Notes under the pieces: generated by a model
Told to the model about the DNA's origin: nothing
Seen by the model: only the letters and a program-made list of their open reading frames with translations
Databases searched by the model: none
Translations under genes and position numbers: made by a program
Shown: positions 35,010 through 43,316 of the stretch, piece by piece
How positions within the stretch are numbered: the stretch's first letter is position 1
How the letters are laid out: each line of letters starts with the position of its first letter
From: G965229605 sp965229605
GTDB taxonomy: Bacteria; Pseudomonadota; Alphaproteobacteria; CBDDJK01
Reading direction: 5' to 3'
DNA: 64,000 nucleotides
NCBI GenBank assembly: GCA_965229605.1
Contig: OZ245892.1
Location: 2,604,001 to 2,668,000, forward strand

Positions 35010-35169
35010 TTTCGGTGGTTCAGAATACATCGGCCCGCAAGCTGGCCCCGATTATGGCCGAGATGCAGCCGGGCAAGGCCCAGCAATTAACCGAAGCTTT
35101 GTCGCGCGGCGAGCTTTTAAAGCAGCAAGAAGAGGCCCAACGGCGGCGATAATTTTATCGCCGCGCCAA
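34996..35169 (+). pseudogene. Partial second copy of the motE 3' end
   Basis: About 173 bp match the motE 3' region starting at 33114, including the stop and about 17 bases beyond. Roughly ten differences and a 3-bp deletion separate the copies. The frame is intact from ATG 34997 to TAA 35152 (MEILISVVQNTSARKLAPIM to QRRR), 51 residues without the membrane or coiled-coil part. It looks like the attachment-site copy or a leftover of an integration or recombination at motE. Confidence 0.8.
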
Positions 35170-35204
35170 TAAGACTCTCGGCGATAAGCGTATCTAGCAC
35201 AAAA

Positions 35205-35536
35205 CTTGCAGTGATTTGAATATCACTCAAAAATCTGCGTGGCACTTGGCAATTCGGATTCGTGAGGCTTACACGGATAATATTGATAAACTTGATGGCA
35301 TTATTGAAATGGACGAGACTTATATAGGCGGCGAGGAAAAGAATAAACACGCTTCAAAGCATGGTTATATTGGAACGTATCACTGGTTTAGTAAAAAACA
35401 TATTGATCGTTATGTTAATGAATTTGCAGGTAGGCGTAATTCAAGAAAGTTAGATACGATTGAACAAATGAAAATGATGGCTAATTCAACGCAAGGGAAA
35501 AGGCTAGGGTATAAGGAGTTGGTCAATGGGCAATGA
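35205..35536 (+). pseudogene. Internally deleted IS1595-family transposase
   Basis: The frame reads SDLNITQKSAWHLAIRIREA, then MDETYIGGEEKNKHASK, then jumps to HGYIGTYHWFSKKHIDRYVNEFAG and KRLGYKELV. These are the N-terminal, first DDE-motif and C-terminal parts of IS1595 (ISXO2-like) transposases, but the central region with the second catalytic Asp is missing, apparently by an in-frame deletion between residues about 42 and 45. The N-terminal zinc domain is also absent, with an upstream stop. It overlaps the methylase start by 11 nt. Confidence 0.8.
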
Positions 35537-37382
35537 ACGCAACACAGAAAACCTTGTAAGAGATTTATTACAAAAAAATGGATATTCTTCAAATAATAAC
35601 ATTACTATTGAAGAACAATCATCTAAAAACCCTAAAATAGATAAGCTTTTAAAATCTGCATCAAAATCAGGGAAGGGCAAAGGTTACCCAGAATTTATTA
35701 TTTCTTTTGACAATAAACCTGAGGATATTGTGATTATTGAATGTAAAGCTGATATAGCCAAACATGAAAGTAATGATAGAAAGCAATATAAGGATTATGC
35801 TGTTGATGGCGTTTTATTATATGCTTCTTATTTAATTGAGCAATTCAATGTTGTTGCAATCGCTGTAAGTGGTGAAACAGATAAAGAAATGATTATATCC
35901 CATTTTCTATGGCTGAAAAGCAAAACTACATATAGAGATATTAGTGACAAGCATCTCCTGGCCCCATTATCATTATTTGATTTAATCGATAAGCACACAA
36001 GGCCTTTAACTGATGCCGAACTTATTAAGCAGGCAATAACCTTAAATGAAGAATTACACAGCTATTCTATTCCTGAAGTTGAACGCTGCAATGTAATCAG
36101 TGCCATTTTAGTAGCACTGCAAGATAAAGCATTTTTTGATAGTTATAAAAGCTATTACACGGATGATGAAAGTGATGATTATAACCCTAACGCCGAGCTG
36201 ATAAATAGCCTCTTTGAAGCTTGCAAGCGTGTTTTTACTAAAAATAATATTTCTGAAAGTAAAAAGGAATTAATACTTGGTGAATATTCCAAAATCAAAC
36301 AAAATATCTCTTTCAGAGATAAATATGTAACTATCAGAAGGATAAAAAAGAAAAATAGAATTTTGAGAGATTTAATCTCAAAAATTAATGAACATGTTAT
36401 GCCGTATGTCAATAATAACATTTATGATATATTGGGCAAGTTTTATACCCAATTCATACGGTATGCTGGAAGTGATAGTAAAACAGGGTTAGTTTTAACA
36501 CCATCTCATATTACAGAACTATTTTGCGAATTAGCGAATTTACAAAAAGATGATATAGTTTACGATCCTTGCTGTGGAACGGGTGGTTTTCTGGTATCTG
36601 CAATGGATTATATGATTACTAAAGCAGGGCATGATTTAGAAGAACATAAAAAAATCAAGAAAGATCGCTTGATAGGGGTGGAGCGTAGGGCTGATATGTT
36701 TTCTCATGCGTCCTCAAATATGATGATGCGGGGTGATGGTAAGAGTCATATTTATTATGGTGATTGTTTTGATTCACATAATAAAAATACAGTTAGAAAA
36801 GAACAGCCGACTAAAGCATTCTTAAACCCACCTTATGATGTTGGTGAAGATGGCCAATTAGAGTTTGTTGAAAACGCATTAGAGGATATACAAAAAAATG
36901 GCCTATGTATCGCTATTTGTCAGATGTCAACGGTGGTTGCTAGTAATAACGCAGTAAAAGCTGTAAGAAAAAAATTACTTAAAAATCATACCTTAGAAGC
37001 TGTTTTAAGTATGCCAGATGATATTTTTCATCCCATTGGCGTTGTCACTTGTATCATTATTTTTAAAGCTCATAATCCCCACCCTGATAATAAAGAAACT
37101 TTTTTTGGTTATTTCAAAGATGATGGCTTTGTAAAAGCAAAAAATAAAGGCAGGATAGATGCAAATAGCCGTTGGGGTGAAATAAAAAAACAATGGCTTG
37201 ATGCTTACGTAAATCAAAAAATCATCGCTGGATTGAGCGTTAAGCAAAGAATAACAGCTGAAGATGAGTGGTGTGCTGAAGCTTATATGGAAACTGACTA
37301 CTCCAATTTAACCGAAGAGGATTTTGTCAAAACAATAAAAGACTATGTTGCTTTTCAATTTTTGCAGGGGGATGACAAATGA
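35526..37382 (+). CDS. BcgI-like type IIB restriction-modification subunit (nuclease + N6-adenine methylase)
   Basis: 618 residues. The N-terminal 120 residues hold a PD-(D/E)xK-like nuclease: PEFIIS near 55-60 and IVIIECKAD near 68-76. The methylase follows, with motif I DPCCGTGGFLVSA near 347 and motif IV NPPYDVGEDG near 433. Cleavage and methylation in one chain plus a separate specificity subunit is the BcgI architecture, and BcgI A is about this size (~71 kDa). Such enzymes cut on both sides of a bipartite site. AAGGAG 8 nt upstream lies within the transposase remnant. Strongly AT-rich, so probably acquired. Confidence 0.82.
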   Translation: MGNERNTENLVRDLLQKNGYSSNNNITIEEQSSKNPKIDKLLKSASKSGKGKGYPEFIISFDNKPEDIVIIECKADIAKHESNDRKQYKDYAVDGVLLYASYLIEQFNVVAIAVSGETDKEMIISHFLWLKSKTTYRDISDKHLLAPLSLFDLIDKHTRPLTDAELIKQAITLNEELHSYSIPEVERCNVISAILVALQDKAFFDSYKSYYTDDESDDYNPNAELINSLFEACKRVFTKNNISESKKELILGEYSKIKQNISFRDKYVTIRRIKKKNRILRDLISKINEHVMPYVNNNIYDILGKFYTQFIRYAGSDSKTGLVLTPSHITELFCELANLQKDDIVYDPCCGTGGFLVSAMDYMITKAGHDLEEHKKIKKDRLIGVERRADMFSHASSNMMMRGDGKSHIYYGDCFDSHNKNTVRKEQPTKAFLNPPYDVGEDGQLEFVENALEDIQKNGLCIAICQMSTVVASNNAVKAVRKKLLKNHTLEAVLSMPDDIFHPIGVVTCIIIFKAHNPHPDNKETFFGYFKDDGFVKAKNKGRIDANSRWGEIKKQWLDAYVNQKIIAGLSVKQRITAEDEWCAEAYMETDYSNLTEEDFVKTIKDYVAFQFLQGDDK

Positions 37383-38326
37383 GATTGGTCCCATTATCAG
37401 AAATATTTAATGTTGAGTATGGTGTAAATTTAGATCTAAATAAACTGAATAAAACCAGTCGTTTTCTTGGACTGCCTTTCGTTAGTAGGACTGCAAATAA
37501 TAACGGTGTAAGTGCTTACGTGGAAGAAATCAAAGGTATATTACCTAATGAGGCGCATACTTTGTCTATATCAGGCGGCGGCTCTGTTCTTGAAACATTT
37601 TATCAAGAAGCACCTTATTACAGTGGTAGAGATTTGTACGTCTTAAAGCCAATAAGCGAATTAAGTAAAATTTCTATGCTGGCATACGCAGTTTATATAA
37701 AGGCAAACAAATATAGATATAACTATGGAAGACAAGCTAACAAAACGCTTCGCGATATAAAAGTTCCGCATCCCAATGAAGTTGAAAAGCTCTTAGAAAG
37801 GACCACACTGCCTAAGGGACCATCCAACAAGCCACATCATGAAAAAGCTCCACTGCTACAAGACCAAGAGTGGGAATCTTTTAGATACGATCAATTATTT
37901 TTCATTGAAAGAGGAAGAGGGCCAAGAAAGAAAGATATCTCACTCGGCAAAGTTCCCTTTGTAACGTCAACAGATTCAAATAACGGTGTCACTGATTTTA
38001 TTTCTGAAAATCCATCACACCAAGGTAATGTGATTGGAGTTAACCGCAACGGTAGCGTTGGACTAGCATTTTATCAATCAGAAGCTTTTTGTTCTACAGA
38101 AGATGTTCATATATTTATCCCAAAATTTAAGATGAATGCTTACACTGCAATGTACCTTTGCACCTTAATAAAAAAAGAATCGTATCGCTTCAGTTATGGT
38201 CGTAAGTGGGGCATTGAGAGGATGAAAGAATCTTTCATAAAACTACCCGTCAATTCCGAAGGAATCCCAGATTGGCAATTCATGGAAGATTATATTAAGT
38301 CATTGCCCTATTCGAGTAATTTGTAA
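37379..38326 (+). CDS. Specificity (S) subunit of the BcgI-like system
   Basis: 315 residues, close to BcgI B (~39 kDa). There are two target-recognition halves with matching landmarks: GLPFVSRTANNNGVSAYV with YNYGRQANKTLRDIKVP, and KVPFVTSTDSNNGVTDFI with FSYGRKWGIERMKESFIKLP. This repeat implies a bipartite DNA target. It starts inside the methylase stop (ATGA, 4-nt overlap), so the two are co-translated. AT-rich like its partner. Confidence 0.85.
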   Translation: MRLVPLSEIFNVEYGVNLDLNKLNKTSRFLGLPFVSRTANNNGVSAYVEEIKGILPNEAHTLSISGGGSVLETFYQEAPYYSGRDLYVLKPISELSKISMLAYAVYIKANKYRYNYGRQANKTLRDIKVPHPNEVEKLLERTTLPKGPSNKPHHEKAPLLQDQEWESFRYDQLFFIERGRGPRKKDISLGKVPFVTSTDSNNGVTDFISENPSHQGNVIGVNRNGSVGLAFYQSEAFCSTEDVHIFIPKFKMNAYTAMYLCTLIKKESYRFSYGRKWGIERMKESFIKLPVNSEGIPDWQFMEDYIKSLPYSSNL

Positions 38327-38402
38327 TATTTTGATAGCTTTGGAATTAAGTATATAAATCTCATAAATATATCCGCCCCGTAAATAACCTGCTTTATATG
38401 TA

Positions 38403-40316
38403 ATGGGTTTACTTGTCGCGCAGTTATTTTCCAGCCTGGCCAGTGCATCGACCCTGTTTCTGGTTGCGGCCGGACTGAGCCTGATTTTCGGCGTCACCCG
38501 TATCGTCAATTTTGCCCATGGGTCCTTTTTTATGATCGGGGCCTATGTCGGTTTGCTGCTGGCGTCTTTTGCAACAAGCGGGTTTCTGTATTGGGCTGCC
38601 GTGCTGGGGGCGGCTCTGGTTGCCGGACTCTGCGGGCTTTTGCTTGAACTGCTGGTGTTGCGCCGGGTTTACCGCGCCCCGGAAATGGTTCAGCTGGTGG
38701 CCTGTTTCGGATTTGCCCTGATTGTTCAGGACGGCATTATCCTGCTGTTTGGCGCAGAAGACCAGATTGGCCCGCGTGCGCCGGGCTTTTCAGGCCGGTT
38801 TGAGGTGCTGGGCCAGTCGATCCCGCATTATGATATCCTGTTGATTATGCTGGCCCCGCTGGTTTTGCTGCTGTTGCATGTCCTGATGAAACATACCCGC
38901 TTTGGCCTCTGGACCCGGGCTGCCACCGATGACCGCGATATGCTGGCTGCCCTTGGTGTCAATCAATCCGTTTTATTCACGGCTGTCTTTTTCCTGGGGG
39001 CTTTGCTTGCCGGGCTTGGCGGGGCCTTGCAACTGCCCAAGGCCGGGGCGCATGGCGGTATGGACCTTGAAATTCTGGCCGCCGCCTTTGTCGTGGTGGT
39101 CTGCGGCGGCATGGGGTCGATCTCCGGGGCCTATATTGCCGCCCTTCTGATCAGCCTGGCCGAGGTCTTTGCCATTCGCTTCTTGCCCGAAAGTGCGCTG
39201 TTCACGATGTTTCTGGTGCTGGCACTTGTCCTCTGGCTGCGCCCGCACGGGCTTTTCGGCCAGGGCGAAACGCAAGCGGCCTTTGTGCCATCGGATCTGG
39301 CTGAAAAACCCGCCCTTCTGGCTTTTTCACCGCCCGTAAAGCGGGCTCTGGCTGGCGCATTGGGCCTCCTTTGCCTGATGCCGCTGCTGCTGCCGATACT
39401 GCTCTCAGCCGCGCACCTGCCCCTGTTAACCGATATCCTGATCATGAGCCTGTTTGCCGCCAGCCTGTTTCTGGTGGTCGGCGTTAGCGGACTCATGTCC
39501 TTCGGCCATGCCGCCTTCTTTGGCATCGGGGCCTATGCCACCGCCTTGCTGGTCACACGCGCCGATATCGCCATGCCCTATGCCATCCTTATCGCGCCCG
39601 TCGCTGGCGGACTGATCGCCGGGCTCGCCGGAGTCCTCTTCTTGCGCCTGAAAGGAGTCTATTTCGCCATGCTCACCCTCGCCTTTGCACAGGTGCTCTG
39701 GTCGCTGGCCCAGCAATGGATCGACCTCACAGGCGGCGAAAACGGAATACTCGGCCTGTGGGCCCCCGCATTTATGGGACAATACGGAACCTATTACCTT
39801 ACACTCGCCGCCGTTGCCCTTGCCCTCGCCGCGCTCTATGCCGTGGTCTTCTCCCCCTTCGGCTTCGGCGTGCGGGCCGTGCGCGACTCCCCCCTGCGCG
39901 CCCAAGCCCTGGGCCTCAACCCGCGCCGCTTGCAAACACGAATCCTCGCTATCGCAGGCGCAGCAGCCGGACTCGCAGGCGGACTGCACGCAATCGCAAA
40001 AGGAAGCGTCTTTCCTGATACCCTCGAAGCCGCACGCTCCTTTGAAGGGCTGATCATGATCTATCTCGGCGGAATTGCCAGCCTGTTCGGACCCATCCTC
40101 GGCAGTGGTATCCTGACCCTTATCGAAGATATGCTTGGCCGCTACGATATCTGGCGGCTCACCCTCGGCCTGTCGATCCTGATAATCGTCCTGCTCGCCC
40201 CGCAAGGAATCGCAGGTGCCTTCCAGCCTCTTAAAAAACTATATCAGGCAGGCGGTGACGGCGGCGACAAATTCTCCGGCCGAGTGCGACTTAAGAAAGC
40301 CGAAAAAGACTCCTGA
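38403..40316 (+). CDS. Branched-chain amino acid ABC permease, LivH-LivM fusion
   Basis: 637 residues. The first half (residues 1-295) is LivH-like: AAGLSLIFGVTRIVNFAHGSFFMIGAYV and GGMGSISGAYIAALLIS. The second (about 325-615) is LivM-like: GVSGLMSFGHAAFFGIGAYATALLV, LKGVYFAMLTLAFAQVLW and GLAGGLHAIAKGSVFPDT. Fused LivHM proteins exist in several Alphaproteobacteria. The binding protein and LivG/LivF ATPases are not in the window. The last 73 bp overlap the convergent receiver-domain gene. From about 39500 on, the plus strand becomes C/A-rich and stays so through that gene. Confidence 0.9.
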   Translation: MGLLVAQLFSSLASASTLFLVAAGLSLIFGVTRIVNFAHGSFFMIGAYVGLLLASFATSGFLYWAAVLGAALVAGLCGLLLELLVLRRVYRAPEMVQLVACFGFALIVQDGIILLFGAEDQIGPRAPGFSGRFEVLGQSIPHYDILLIMLAPLVLLLLHVLMKHTRFGLWTRAATDDRDMLAALGVNQSVLFTAVFFLGALLAGLGGALQLPKAGAHGGMDLEILAAAFVVVVCGGMGSISGAYIAALLISLAEVFAIRFLPESALFTMFLVLALVLWLRPHGLFGQGETQAAFVPSDLAEKPALLAFSPPVKRALAGALGLLCLMPLLLPILLSAAHLPLLTDILIMSLFAASLFLVVGVSGLMSFGHAAFFGIGAYATALLVTRADIAMPYAILIAPVAGGLIAGLAGVLFLRLKGVYFAMLTLAFAQVLWSLAQQWIDLTGGENGILGLWAPAFMGQYGTYYLTLAAVALALAALYAVVFSPFGFGVRAVRDSPLRAQALGLNPRRLQTRILAIAGAAAGLAGGLHAIAKGSVFPDTLEAARSFEGLIMIYLGGIASLFGPILGSGILTLIEDMLGRYDIWRLTLGLSILIIVLLAPQGIAGAFQPLKKLYQAGGDGGDKFSGRVRLKKAEKDS

Positions 40317-41209
40317 GCCTCTTTCGCAATAACCTCGTGCGAACTGCCCGGATTCAACTCAAGCGCAAGCCCATAGGCCGCTTTCTCCATCGCCTCAATA
40401 TCCGACATATTAATATTGTCCGGCGACTCCTTCAGCTTCTTGCCATAAGACAAAATCTGCTCGCAACAAACCAAAACGCGATCATTCGTCTGATGCTCCA
40501 GACGGGCAGCAAAATCACGAATCACGTTGAAAATATCCTTCAAAACCTGACCAACCCGCGCCTGGTCTCCACCCTGAATGCTCGCCTTGAGATATAAAAG
40601 AGAAAAAACCATATGTTGACTATTCCGCTGAAGACGCATGTCATTCAGTTGTTTCGTCGCTTCTCCCAATAATTGCTCAATAACTTCTGGCGGAGGCTTG
40701 CCCTCAAGCTTCTGACGCAACATATTCGGAGGCTCTATCAGCGGGACCGTGCTCGGCCTATTCAAGTCACTGCGACGGTCAGGACCAATATAACGCGAAA
40801 CAACAACAAACGGCTTCATATTATACATAATCCCCTTGATATGCGTGTTCAGCGTTTGAATACTAACCGGCTTGGCCGCAATCGAATTAACCCCCAAATT
40901 GATCATCGCATGCAATACTTCCGCAGTCGGCTTCCAGATCAGCGCAATAATCGGAATAAAAGGATTAAACCCCAACAAACCACCTCGCACATCACGGATA
41001 AGCTGACGCAACTCGCTATCACTGTTCATATGACCATCAATAATCAAAAGGTCCGGCCTTTGAACCTTCAACGTTGTGCGCAAACCCTGAACAGTCTGGT
41101 TTGTCTCAACCCGGGCATTCATCTCTTGAATCAGGCTGCCGCGCAAGGTCCCGAGAAGACTGCGCTCTGGCTCGCCGAGCAAAATAAAAGGAGGGGACTT
41201 GTAATCCAT
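40244..41209 (-). CDS. Receiver-like domain protein
   Basis: 321 residues. Residues 8-135 resemble a CheY receiver: PDLLIIDGHMNSDSELRQLI with a phospho-acceptor-type Asp, NPFIPIIALIWKPTAEVLHAMINLGVNSIAAKPVSIQTL with the conserved Lys. The rest is helical, ends in disordered RTRPENLSPPSPPA, and has no DNA-binding domain I recognise. FVVVSRYIGPDRRSD is common in alphaproteobacterial receiver proteins of this type. Role unknown; proximity to flagellar genes is only suggestive. A TATGGGTC/GACCCTA palindrome sits 14 nt upstream of the start. Confidence 0.65.
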   Translation of the reverse strand: MDYKSPPFILLGEPERSLLGTLRGSLIQEMNARVETNQTVQGLRTTLKVQRPDLLIIDGHMNSDSELRQLIRDVRGGLLGFNPFIPIIALIWKPTAEVLHAMINLGVNSIAAKPVSIQTLNTHIKGIMYNMKPFVVVSRYIGPDRRSDLNRPSTVPLIEPPNMLRQKLEGKPPPEVIEQLLGEATKQLNDMRLQRNSQHMVFSLLYLKASIQGGDQARVGQVLKDIFNVIRDFAARLEHQTNDRVLVCCEQILSYGKKLKESPDNINMSDIEAMEKAAYGLALELNPGSSHEVIAKEAQESFSAFLSRTRPENLSPPSPPA

Positions 41210-41222
41210 GGCATCTAGTCTT

Positions 41223-41240
41223 TATGGGTCCTGACCCTAA
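41223..41240. repeat. Solo copy of the GGGTCCTGACCC palindrome
   Basis: TATGGGTCCTGACCCTAA (41223-41240) equals the outer right end of the 26380-26656 element (TTATGGGTCCTGACCCTAG) except for its last base. Only about 18 bases are shared, so it is a solo end or an independent site. It lies just upstream of the receiver-protein start. Confidence 0.6.
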
Positions 41241-41339
41241 ATAATCACGGGTTTTATAAATGAAAAACGGTCGAATTCTTCACTCGCCTCATGCTATAGT
41301 TAGTAATCTTTATAATTCAAGGTTTTTATAATGTCCAGT

Positions 41340-41364
41340 AACAGTTTTACCCGCAACAGTTTTA
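41340..41364. repeat. 10-bp direct repeat at the beta-galactosidase stop
   Basis: AACAGTTTTA occurs at 41340-41349 and 41355-41364 (period 15). The second copy contains the beta-galactosidase stop codon. Confidence 0.6.
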
Positions 41365-43314
41365 TAGGCGCGGAATCAACAGGCAATCTGCCGGATCAAG
41401 CATTTTATCCTTAAAATATGCGGCTGTGGCGTTGTAATTTACAACCAACGTGCTGTCTTTCATATGGCGTTGCCGGACTCCTTCCGGCATGTCACAGGTG
41501 GGAATCCCGGCCTCTGCGGCCATTTCCCGTAACAAACGCTTTCTGGCTTCATCATCCAGCCAGGCCCCAAGATAGCGGCGTTTCTTATGCCCAACCAGAA
41601 CCGGCGCGCCGGTCATATCGCGCTCAAGAATTGTGCTGCTGGTCATTTCTTCCTGCCAGTTTATAACGGCGCCGCCTTTTTCAAGCGGGCCCTTTGCAAG
41701 CGGGATACTGATGCCGGGGCGCAAACTGGCTACCCGGGTGATGGAGGCATCAACTCCGGGCATATTCGGCGGAAGCGGAGTCGGGATTCCCATATCAGAG
41801 GTTTTTGACCCGGTCCTTGGCCCGGCCAGAATAAAACCCTCGAACTGGTCGATTGCCTGTAAAATATCGGTGTTCCAGGCCATAAGGCCTGGAATAAGCA
41901 CCAGCTTGCGCGGGCCAAAGTCAGAACAATTTGCCGGAATAAAGTCTATCGACAAGCCAAGTTGCCGCAAGCTGCGGTAAAAATCAAAGACCAGCCGGAA
42001 ATAATCAAAACTTTGTCCTTGCGGTTGCACCTCCCAGGCCCATTGCGACTGATAATCAAAAACAATCGCAACATCTGCTGGCTGGCTGGTCAGCATAAAG
42101 GGGCAGTTTGCAATTTCATCAGCCGTTTGCTTGACCTCCTGCAACCCCGGCGCATCTTGTGCATCTGGCAGCAGCAGACCAGCGTGCATCTGCTCTTGCG
42201 CACGCGGATACTGCCGCCAGCGAAAATAGCACACGGCTTGCGCTCCATGGGCAATCGCCTCCCACGTCCATAAGCGGACCATGCCAGGAAGCGGCACCGG
42301 ATTATAGCGGGCCCAGTTTACCGGCCCCGGCTGCTGTTCCATCACCCACCAGCGGCCTTTCCCGACCGCCCGATAGAGATCATGGTGAAAGGCCTGAAAG
42401 TCCGGGTCTCCTTGCCGATAGAACCGATTTTTCCAGCTTTCGTCTTCAAAGGCCCGTTCTAAAAAGCCAAGCGGATAGCTGTCCCAGCTGGCAATATCAA
42501 GGTCCTCTTCAAAGGTAAAAGGGTCAAAATCGGTGAATTTTCCCATAAAGTTATGAATAATCGGGGCTTTGCTATAGGGCCGGATCGCCGCCACCTGGGC
42601 TTGATGAAAGCGATAGACCATCGCGGATGAAAAACGTCTGAAATCCAGGACATGCGCCGGATTTGGCTCGGTAACTGTCTGATTGGGCAGGTCAATATCA
42701 TCAAAAGAATTATAGCCCATCGACCAGAAAACATTGCCCCAGGCACGATTTAAGGCATCAGTGCTTTGATATTTCTGCGAAAGCCACAGGCGAAACTCGC
42801 TTAGCGCAGCAGCAGAGTAAGATAAAACCGTGTCATGGCATCCATATTCATTGTCAATTTGCCAGCCATCGACCTGCAAGCCAAAACGCTTTGCCATCTC
42901 GCCAGCCATGCGGGCGGCCTGCTGCCGATAGAGTCCATGCGAAAAACAATAATGCCGCCGTGATCCAAAGGTCCGGGCCTGTCCAGTAGCATCCATCGCC
43001 AGCATATCCGGGCATTTTTTCACCATCCAGCTTGGGGGGGTGGCACTTGGCGTTCCCAGAATAACCTGCAACCCGGCAGATTTCAGGCAATCTATGCTGC
43101 GCACCAGCCAATCCCAGTCAAAGCGGCCTTCTTCCGGTTCCAGACGGCTCCAGGCAAATTCGCCAATCCGGACAACCGACAGGCCGCTTTCAACCATGCG
43201 TCTTGCATCGCTTTCCCATTGGTCTTCGGGCCAATGTTCGGGATAATAACAGACGCCAAGTTGCGGGGCGGTTTGCGCTTTAGGCTGGAGTCCGGGTGAA
43301 TATATTTCTGTCAT
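41362..43314 (-). CDS. Beta-galactosidase, GH42
   Basis: About 650 residues from ATG 43314; TTG 43320 overlaps dgoK. GH42 enzymes release galactose from beta-galactosides. QLGVCYYPEHWPEDQWESDARRM is the GH42 start. The acid/base Glu is in WQIDNEYGCHDT near residue 157, the nucleophile Glu in WVMEQQPGPVNWA near 316. A trimerisation domain follows (LVLIPGLMAWNTDILQAI), then a beta-rich C-terminus. No signal peptide, so it acts on imported sugars. Last gene of the minus-strand galactoside operon. Confidence 0.93.
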   Translation of the reverse strand: MTEIYSPGLQPKAQTAPQLGVCYYPEHWPEDQWESDARRMVESGLSVVRIGEFAWSRLEPEEGRFDWDWLVRSIDCLKSAGLQVILGTPSATPPSWMVKKCPDMLAMDATGQARTFGSRRHYCFSHGLYRQQAARMAGEMAKRFGLQVDGWQIDNEYGCHDTVLSYSAAALSEFRLWLSQKYQSTDALNRAWGNVFWSMGYNSFDDIDLPNQTVTEPNPAHVLDFRRFSSAMVYRFHQAQVAAIRPYSKAPIIHNFMGKFTDFDPFTFEEDLDIASWDSYPLGFLERAFEDESWKNRFYRQGDPDFQAFHHDLYRAVGKGRWWVMEQQPGPVNWARYNPVPLPGMVRLWTWEAIAHGAQAVCYFRWRQYPRAQEQMHAGLLLPDAQDAPGLQEVKQTADEIANCPFMLTSQPADVAIVFDYQSQWAWEVQPQGQSFDYFRLVFDFYRSLRQLGLSIDFIPANCSDFGPRKLVLIPGLMAWNTDILQAIDQFEGFILAGPRTGSKTSDMGIPTPLPPNMPGVDASITRVASLRPGISIPLAKGPLEKGGAVINWQEEMTSSTILERDMTGAPVLVGHKKRRYLGAWLDDEARKRLLREMAAEAGIPTCDMPEGVRQRHMKDSTLVVNYNATAAYFKDKMLDPADCLLIPRL

Positions 43315-43316
43315 TT

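Noticed and set aside
41331..41417. 28-codon plus-strand ORF at the end of the beta-galactosidase gene
   Set aside because: It is antisense to coding sequence over most of its length, built partly from the AACAGTTTTA repeat, and has only a weak AAGG upstream.
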